A DNA stretch of 64,000 nucleotides, taken from NCBI GenBank assembly GCA_963699055.1, contig CAVOTA010000001.1, positions 372,001-436,000 of the forward strand, in the 5' to 3' direction. Source of the DNA: Bog-756 sp963699055. Its GTDB lineage: Bacteria > Actinomycetota > Acidimicrobiia > Acidimicrobiales > RAAP-2. This document shows, in pieces, positions 58,796-64,000 of the stretch. Each line of letters opens with the position of its first letter. The first letter of the stretch is position 1. A program made the position numbers and the translations under genes. The notes below the pieces were generated by a model. The model saw only the letters and a list, made by a program, of their open reading frames with translations, had not been told where the DNA came from and did not search any database.

Positions 58796-60805
58796 GTGGA
58801 GCACGGCCCCGACAGGCAGGACGGCGAACAGGACGACGACGGGTCGCCCGCGCGCCCCGACGCCGGTGCACCCCCCACCGGTGGCGTGCGCATCATCGGG
58901 GCCGAGACGGCGGCCGACATCACGTCGGAGCTGCCCGTCGTCCCCCCTGCACACATCACCCCCGAACCCTCCACCGTCGGGTCGGTCCGGATCATCGAGG
59001 AGCCCACGCCGGCACCGAAGGAGCCCGACGACCGGGACGTGGAATCGCCGGCCGAGGCCGCCCACGCCGAACTGCCCCACTGGACGGAGCCGCCCACGGG
59101 TCAGGTCCCGGCCGTGCTGGCCCGGGACGACGACGGTCCCGCCGACGGGATCCTCCCGCCCACCTGGCGCGAGGAGGACGCCGACTGGACGGCCCACGAG
59201 GAGGAGTTCGAACCGGCGATGTTCAGTGACGAGCGCACCTCACTGGGTGCCCTCGACGAGACCGGCGGTGACGACGAGGAGCGTCGGCCGTGGGAGTTCG
59301 ACCTCGACTCGGTCAAGCCGGGCCAGCCCGGCCCGGCGTCGTCGGCCGACCCCATCACCGAGCCGGTACCCACCGTCGGACCTGCCGACGAGCCCGACGA
59401 GCGGTTGCACGGAGGTGGTACGCCCGCCATCGACGAACCCGTCTTCACCGGTGAGGCGACCGTGGCCGTGTCGTCGGCCGCCGTGGCCGCCGCCGGCCGT
59501 CCCCCTGCAGCTCCGTCGGCCACCGACGGGGACGAGGGCGGGCCCGACGCCACCGGGACCGACGAGGATGCCCTCGCCGTCCGCCCGTCCGGGACGCCCC
59601 GGGTGGGCCGGGCCCGCCGCAGTGGGCTCCTGCCGGCACGACTGAAGGCCAAGCGCCCCGAGGAGGCCGACGAGCTGGCCGAGCCGCTGGCCGCCGAACC
59701 TCCGGGGGCGTCGGTGGCCGACGTACCCGGCGCCGGCCGCCGGCGGACCGGCCTCGCCGGTCTGGCCGCCGCCGACCGGATCGCCGACCAGAGCCAGGCG
59801 ACCGAAGCGGAGGCCGGGTCACCGGCCGAGCCGGAACCCGCCGCCGAGCCCCGCTCCCGCCGTTCGCGACGCCGGTCGGCCGAGGACCGCCCGCCCCGGT
59901 CGAGCAGCAACTACACGCCCGAGGTCACCGGGGGCGTGCCCCCGCCCCCGGTCCCCGCCGAGCGGGTCCGCCGCGAGCCCGCCGGCGGCACGGGCAGCAC
60001 CGGGCTGCGGGTGGGCACCGGCGTGGCCGTCGCCGTGGTGGCCCTGGCCGCATTCAAGCTCGGCACCGTGACCTCGCTGATCCTCTGCCTGGTGGTGGTC
60101 ACCTTCGCCGCCGGCGAGGCCTTCGCCGTCCTGCGCTCCGCCGGATGGCGCCCGGCCACCCTGCTCGGGTTGGTGGGCACGATCTCCCTGATGGTCGGCG
60201 CGTACACCAAGGGGATCGCCGCCGTCCCCCTGGTGCTCGTCCTCATCACCGCCTTCACCCTGCTCTGGTACCTGTTCGGGGTCGAGCGCGGCTCGGCCGT
60301 CGCCGGCACCGCCGGCACGTTGCTGGTCGTCGGGTGGGTGGCGCTCCTCGGCTCCTATGCCGGACTGCTCCTCGACCCGACGACCTTCCCGGACCGCCAC
60401 GGGATCGCCTTCCTCCTGGGGGCGATCATCGCCACCGTGGCCAACGACGTCGGCGCGCTGGTGGTGGGCCGCTGGGTCGGCACCCGCCAGCTGGCGCCGA
60501 ACGTGAGCCCGAACAAGACGTGGGAGGGCCTGGCCGGCGGCGCCCTGGCCTCGATCCTGGTGTCGACCGTGTTCGTCGGCGAGATCCACCCGTGGACGGC
60601 GGCCAACGCCGCCCTGCTCGGCGTGGTGGTGGCCGTGGTCGCCCCGCTCGGCGACCTGTGCGAGTCCCTGCTCAAGCGCGACCTGCGTCTGAAGGACATG
60701 GGCTCGATCCTGCCGGGCCACGGCGGGGTCCTCGACCGGGTGGACGCCCTCATCTTCGTGCTTCCCGCCACCTACTACCTGGTCCGCGCGCTCAACATCG
60801 GGTGA
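58796..60805 (+). CDS. cdsA: Phosphatidate cytidylyltransferase (CDP-diacylglycerol synthase) with ~400-residue N-terminal extension
   Basis: 669 residues from GTG 58796, which has GGAGGA 9 bases upstream. The first ~400 are acidic, Pro/Ala-rich and lack hydrophobic segments. The catalytic part has about seven transmembrane helices, NVSPNKTWEG, and the family signature ESLLKRDLRLKDMGSILPGH-GGVLDRVD near the C-terminus. It makes CDP-diacylglycerol for phospholipids. The enzyme is normally about 270-300 residues, so the extension more than doubles it; RVRREPAGG marks the approach to the membrane part. frr is upstream and the dxr mini-ORF downstream. Confidence 0.93.
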   Translation: MEHGPDRQDGEQDDDGSPARPDAGAPPTGGVRIIGAETAADITSELPVVPPAHITPEPSTVGSVRIIEEPTPAPKEPDDRDVESPAEAAHAELPHWTEPPTGQVPAVLARDDDGPADGILPPTWREEDADWTAHEEEFEPAMFSDERTSLGALDETGGDDEERRPWEFDLDSVKPGQPGPASSADPITEPVPTVGPADEPDERLHGGGTPAIDEPVFTGEATVAVSSAAVAAAGRPPAAPSATDGDEGGPDATGTDEDALAVRPSGTPRVGRARRSGLLPARLKAKRPEEADELAEPLAAEPPGASVADVPGAGRRRTGLAGLAAADRIADQSQATEAEAGSPAEPEPAAEPRSRRSRRRSAEDRPPRSSSNYTPEVTGGVPPPPVPAERVRREPAGGTGSTGLRVGTGVAVAVVALAAFKLGTVTSLILCLVVVTFAAGEAFAVLRSAGWRPATLLGLVGTISLMVGAYTKGIAAVPLVLVLITAFTLLWYLFGVERGSAVAGTAGTLLVVGWVALLGSYAGLLLDPTTFPDRHGIAFLLGAIIATVANDVGALVVGRWVGTRQLAPNVSPNKTWEGLAGGALASILVSTVFVGEIHPWTAANAALLGVVVAVVAPLGDLCESLLKRDLRLKDMGSILPGHGGVLDRVDALIFVLPATYYLVRALNIG

Positions 60806-60813
60806 ACTTCGGG

Positions 60814-60819
60814 CAGGCT
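60814..60819 (+). promoter_or_regulatory. -10-like box upstream of the dxr mini-ORF
   Basis: CAGGCT, 6 bases before ATG 60826. It matches the leaderless pattern except for the first base. Confidence 0.35.
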
Positions 60820-60825
60820 GGGGGG

Positions 60826-60855
60826 ATGACACCTCCGACCGGCGGTCCCCGGTGA
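60826..60855 (+). CDS. 9-codon mini-ORF coupled to dxr
   Basis: ATG 60826 reads MTPPTGGPR and stops at TGA 60853-60855, overlapping GTG 60852 of dxr as GTGA. It begins 6 bases after a -10-like box, so it could be translated from a leaderless mRNA and hand ribosomes to dxr, which has no Shine-Dalgarno of its own. Confidence 0.35.
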   Translation: MTPPTGGPR

Positions 60856-62036
60856 CGTCGTCCGCGGGCGGATCCATCACCACGGTGGCCGTCGTCGGCT
60901 CGACCGGCTCGATCGGGACCCAGACCCTGGACGTGGTGCGACGGGACCCGGACCGCTACCGGGTGGTGGCGCTGGGGGCCCAGCGATCGGTCGACGCCCT
61001 GGTGGCCCAGGCCCTCGAGTTCCGCCCCCGTACCGTCGCCATCGGCGACCCGGCCCTGGCCGCCGAGGTGGCCGGACGGCTTCCCGCCGGGTGTGAGCTG
61101 GTGGCCGGTGTCGACGGTCTGGCTGCCGTCGCCACCGAGGCCGACGTGGTGGTCAACGGCGTGGTGGGCTTCGCCGGGCTGCGGGTGACCCTGGCCGCCC
61201 TGGAGGCCGGACGGCGCCTGGCGTTGGCCAACAAGGAGTCGATCATCGCCGGGGCGCCGGTGGTGGCCCGGGTGCGCCGGACGCCGGGTGCCGAGATCCT
61301 CCCCGTCGACTCCGAGCACTGCGCCGTCCACCAGTGCCTGCGGTCGGGACGGGCCGCCGACGTGGCCCGCCTGCTGCTGACGGCGTCGGGCGGCCCGTTC
61401 CGGGGTCGCAAGGCCGACGAGCTGGCCGACGTCGGGATCGACGAGGCCCTGGCCCATCCGACCTGGTCCATGGGTCCGAAGATCACGGTGGACTCCTCCA
61501 CGCTGATGAACAAGGGTCTCGAGGTCATCGAGGCCCACGAGCTCTTCGGGGTGCCCTACGACGCCATCGACGTGGTGGTGCACCCCCAGTCGGTCGTCCA
61601 CTCCATGGTCGAGTTCGTCGACGGCGCCGTCATGGCCCAGCTGTCGCTGCCCGACATGCGGCTCCCCATCGGCTACGCCCTGGCCTTCCCTGGCCGGCTC
61701 CCCACCCCGTTCGGCGCCATCGACTGGTCGGCCCTGTCGCTGCTGGAATTCGAGCAGCCGGACCGGGCCACCTTCCCCTGCCTCGACCTCGCTTACCGGG
61801 CCGGACGCACCGGTGACCTCGCCCCGGCGTGGCTGAACGCCGCCAACGAGGTGGCCGTGGCCGCCTTCCTGGACGGACGGGTCACCTGGCCGGCCATCGC
61901 CGAGGTGGTGGCCGCCACGCTCGACGGCTACGACGCCGGCGGCCCGGGGGAGCGTACGGTGGAGGACGTGCTCGAGGCAGACGCCACCGCCCGCCGGTCG
62001 GCCGAGGGGATCGTCCGCGACCGGGGGACGGCGTGA
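60852..62036 (+). CDS. dxr: 1-deoxy-D-xylulose 5-phosphate reductoisomerase
   Basis: 394 residues. The NADPH-binding motif is GSTGSIG at 16-22, the metal-ligand region is LPVDSEHCAVHQ, and LTASGGPF, HPTWSMGPKITVDSSTLMNKGLE and the C-terminal LNAANEVAVAAFL are all present. It performs the committed step of the MEP isoprenoid pathway. GTG 60852 overlaps a mini-ORF stop. The stop overlaps the rseP-like gene start, and ispG of the same pathway follows. Confidence 0.97.
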   Translation: MTSSAGGSITTVAVVGSTGSIGTQTLDVVRRDPDRYRVVALGAQRSVDALVAQALEFRPRTVAIGDPALAAEVAGRLPAGCELVAGVDGLAAVATEADVVVNGVVGFAGLRVTLAALEAGRRLALANKESIIAGAPVVARVRRTPGAEILPVDSEHCAVHQCLRSGRAADVARLLLTASGGPFRGRKADELADVGIDEALAHPTWSMGPKITVDSSTLMNKGLEVIEAHELFGVPYDAIDVVVHPQSVVHSMVEFVDGAVMAQLSLPDMRLPIGYALAFPGRLPTPFGAIDWSALSLLEFEQPDRATFPCLDLAYRAGRTGDLAPAWLNAANEVAVAAFLDGRVTWPAIAEVVAATLDGYDAGGPGERTVEDVLEADATARRSAEGIVRDRGTA

Positions 62037-63358
62037 GCGCCCTCGACCTGCTCCCCACCGAGGCACCCGACGACCCGACGCCGCCCGGACCGGTGCCGGC
62101 GGGCGGGAAGTCGGCCCGTCGCTCGCTGGTCGAGCTGGCGCTCACCCTGGCCGCCGTCGTGGCCCTGGCCGTGGTCGCCGGGCAGGTGGCCCTGCTGATC
62201 GTGGTGGCCTGCCTGGTGGTGATGATCATGGTCCACGAGCTGGGCCACTTCCTGGCGGCCAAGCGGGGCAACATGAAGGTCACCGAGTACTTCCTCGGGT
62301 TCGGACCCCGCCTGTGGTCGTTCCGTCGGGGGGAGACCGAGTACGGGGTCAAGGCCATCCCCCTCGGGGGCTACGTGAAGATCCCGGGGATGACCAACCT
62401 CGAGGAGGTCGACCCGGCCGACGAGGCCCGGACGTACCGGGAGCAGCCGTTCCACTCCCGGCTGCTGGTCGCCGTGGCCGGATCGGCGATGCACTTCCTG
62501 ATGGCCTTCGTGCTGCTGTGGGTGCTGGTGAGCTGCGTGGGACTGCCCAACGGCGACAAGGTGGCGGTGCAGCACGTGGTCGCCATCGACGGCCGTCCCG
62601 GGCCGGCCGAGGTGGCCGGACTCCGCTCCGGTGACGTCATCGTCTCGGTCGACGGCCGCGCCGTCCAGGGGAACGGCGACACGCTGGTGGACGCGCTCCA
62701 CAGCCACCCGGGCCGGCCGGTGACCCTGGTGGTCGACCGGTCGGGGACCGCGCACACGCTGGTGGTGACCCCGGTGAACGGGCGGACCGTCCACGAGGCC
62801 GGGCTGACCCAGCCGCCGGGGACGGCCCCGTACGGCCTGATCGGCGTCAACCTCGGCGCGCCGGTGGAGCGGGTGGGGCCGCTGACGGGGATCGCCCGCA
62901 CCGGCGTCGACATGGCCCGGATCTCGTGGGCTTCGGTCGTCGGGGTGGCGCACCTGTTCACACCGTCATCGGTCGTCCAGCGCTTCGACCAGGTCTCGAG
63001 CGCCAAGGCGGCGAACCAGGCGTCGGCCGACGGCACACGGGTGCAGTCGGTGGTGGGCGTGGTCCAGACGGCGACGGACGCCGTCCACGCCGGGGTGGGC
63101 GACCTGCTGATCATCCTCATCTCGATCAACCTGTTCGTCGGGATCTTCAACCTGTTCCCCATGCTCCCCCTGGACGGCGGCCACGTGGCCATCGCCGTGT
63201 ACGAGAAGATCCGGAGTGCCCGCTCGCGGGTCCGCTACCACGCGGACGTGTCCAAGCTGCTCCCCTACACGTGGGCCCTGGTGCTCTTCCTCGGCGTGCT
63301 GTTCACCACGTCGCTCCTCTCGGACCTGCTCCACCCCCAGGCCAACCCGTTCGGCTGA
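62033..63358 (+). CDS. rseP: Site-2-type intramembrane metalloprotease (RseP/RasP family)
   Basis: 441 residues. An N-terminal hydrophobic segment carries the zinc motif HELGH (H68, E69, H72). FLGFGPRLWSFRRGETEYGVKAIPLGGYVKI follows, a single PDZ domain lies at about 170-245, and the C-terminal NLFPMLPLDGGHV supplies the third ligand Asp. It cleaves membrane-spanning anti-sigma factors or signal peptides. GTG 62033 overlaps the dxr stop as GTGA. The dxr-rseP-ispG order is standard in actinobacteria. Confidence 0.94.
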   Translation: MSALDLLPTEAPDDPTPPGPVPAGGKSARRSLVELALTLAAVVALAVVAGQVALLIVVACLVVMIMVHELGHFLAAKRGNMKVTEYFLGFGPRLWSFRRGETEYGVKAIPLGGYVKIPGMTNLEEVDPADEARTYREQPFHSRLLVAVAGSAMHFLMAFVLLWVLVSCVGLPNGDKVAVQHVVAIDGRPGPAEVAGLRSGDVIVSVDGRAVQGNGDTLVDALHSHPGRPVTLVVDRSGTAHTLVVTPVNGRTVHEAGLTQPPGTAPYGLIGVNLGAPVERVGPLTGIARTGVDMARISWASVVGVAHLFTPSSVVQRFDQVSSAKAANQASADGTRVQSVVGVVQTATDAVHAGVGDLLIILISINLFVGIFNLFPMLPLDGGHVAIAVYEKIRSARSRVRYHADVSKLLPYTWALVLFLGVLFTTSLLSDLLHPQANPFG

Positions 63359-63360
63359 CG

Positions 63361-63396
63361 GGCGGGTGGACGTCCGGCGGGTGGACGTCCGGCGGG
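63361..63396. repeat. 15-bp tandem repeat before ispG
   Basis: Two full copies of ggcgggtggacgtcc and a partial third in the 63-base gap between the protease gene and ispG. Confidence 0.85.
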
Positions 63397-63409
63397 CCAC
63401 CGCCACCCC

Positions 63410-63415
63410 TAGCAT
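63410..63415 (+). promoter_or_regulatory. -10 box of leaderless promoter (ispG)
   Basis: TAGCAT, 6 bases before ATG 63422. Confidence 0.5.
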
Positions 63416-63421
63416 GGGGGC

Positions 63422-64000
63422 ATGGCACACCCGCGGGGTTCCCTGACCGACCGGCGGACGACCCGGCAGATCCACGTGGGCGACGTGGCGGTGGGCGGTG
63501 GCGCCCCGGTTTCGGTCCAGTCGATGACCACCACCAAGACGGCCGACGTCGACGGCACCCTGACCCAGGTCTACGCCCTGGCCGCCGCCGGCGCCGACAT
63601 CGTGCGGTGCACGTGCAACGAGGAGGCGGCCGCCGAGGGCCTGGCCCGGATCATCCCCCGTTCGCCGGTGCCGATCATCGCCGACATCCACTTCCACGTG
63701 GAGATGGCGCTCGCCGCCCTCGAGGCCGGCGTGCAGGGCCTCCGCCTCAACCCGGGCAACCTGCGCAAGCCCCACGAGATCAAGCTGGTGGCGGCCGAGG
63801 CCAAGGACCGGGGCGTGCCCATCCGCATCGGGGTGAACGCCGGCTCGCTCCACCCGGACCTGTACAAGAAGTACGGCGGGGCCACCCCCGAGGCCCTCGT
63901 CGAGTCGGCCCGGATGGAGCTCGCCTACTTCTCCGAGGTCGGCTTCGACGACGTCAAGATCTCGGTCAAGGCCTCGTCGGTCCCCCTGATGATCGAGTCG
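63422..64000 (+). CDS. ispG: 4-hydroxy-3-methylbut-2-enyl diphosphate synthase (3' truncated by window edge)
   Basis: The first 193 residues of IspG/GcpE, the MEP-pathway enzyme converting methylerythritol cyclodiphosphate to HMBPP. The TIM-barrel half is visible: VSVQSMTTTKTADVDGTL, GADIVRCTCNEEAA, IIADIHFHVEMAL, LRLNPGNLR and RIGVNAGSL. The iron-sulfur domain lies beyond the edge. ATG 63422 is set by the TAGCAT box. It is in the same pathway as dxr two genes upstream. Confidence 0.96.
   Translation, partial: MAHPRGSLTDRRTTRQIHVGDVAVGGGAPVSVQSMTTTKTADVDGTLTQVYALAAAGADIVRCTCNEEAAAEGLARIIPRSPVPIIADIHFHVEMALAALEAGVQGLRLNPGNLRKPHEIKLVAAEAKDRGVPIRIGVNAGSLHPDLYKKYGGATPEALVESARMELAYFSEVGFDDVKISVKASSVPLMIES

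Overview
The window is 64 kb of very GC-rich bacterial chromosome that reads as core genome of an actinobacterium, most likely from the class Acidimicrobiia (the class is an inference). The actinobacterial signs are an mtrA-mtrB-lpqB type signalling operon, a WhiG-family sigma factor between xerC and rpsB, a mycothiol-dependent-type enzyme, an F420-type LLM oxidoreductase, a DUF3052 protein, a class II DAHP synthase and a DprE2-like reductase. Genes are densely packed with many 4-base ATGA/GTGA overlaps. No gene-free stretch exceeds 300 bases. I see no rRNA, CRISPR array, insertion sequence or prophage; one tRNA is present.

Layout. 1-9.7 kb: metallo-hydrolase, two GGDEF-EAL cyclic-di-GMP proteins, tRNA-Pro, Ppx/GppA, a glutathione peroxidase and a DinB-like mycothiol enzyme. 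9.8-16 kb: tig-clpP-clpX-folC, two small membrane or secreted proteins, ndk. 16.1-20.9 kb: rod-shape cluster mreB-mreC-mreD-mrdA. 21-30.3 kb: radical SAM pair, RNase E/G, rplU, rpmA, a tyrosine-phosphatase-like gene, obgE, proB. 30.3-38.2 kb: an accessory block separating proB from proA (secreted repeat protein, methyltransferases, DUF3052, VOC protein, DprE2-like reductase, a coiled-coil membrane protein, a membrane-anchored GH43 protein, AIM24 protein). 38.3-48.7 kb: proA-moxR-vWA-phosphatase, a secreted repeat/GH25-like protein, divergent class II aroG and LLM oxidoreductase, then nadD and rsfS. 48.7-53.3 kb, minus strand: mtrA-mtrB-lipoprotein and an orphan Tat-type solute-binding lipoprotein. 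53.6-64 kb: xerC (frameshifted), whiG, rpsB-tsf-pyrH-frr-cdsA-dxr-rseP-ispG (ispG runs off the end).

How it works together. The window mixes translation (L21, L27, S2, EF-Ts, RRF, RsfS, Obg), protein quality control (trigger factor, ClpXP), envelope synthesis (MreBCD, PBP2, CdsA, MEP-pathway enzymes Dxr and IspG), proline and NAD synthesis, and envelope stress signalling (MtrAB, RseP-type protease). Two GGDEF-EAL proteins and a WhiG-type sigma factor occur in one window, which matters because WhiG is under c-di-GMP control in Streptomyces through RsiG.

A recurrent architectural signal is a TAnnnT -10 box lying 6-7 bases before the start codon (13 genes, both strands), or 8-11 bases before it (7 more). 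This implies pervasive leaderless transcription, and I used it to choose starts. Three genes (mreB, dxr and the first GGDEF-EAL gene) are preceded by a mini-ORF whose stop codon overlaps their start codon. The other notable signals are a 33-bp minisatellite inside a radical-SAM partner gene, a one-base frameshift in xerC, and long low-complexity extensions on CdsA, RNase E/G and ribosomal protein S2.
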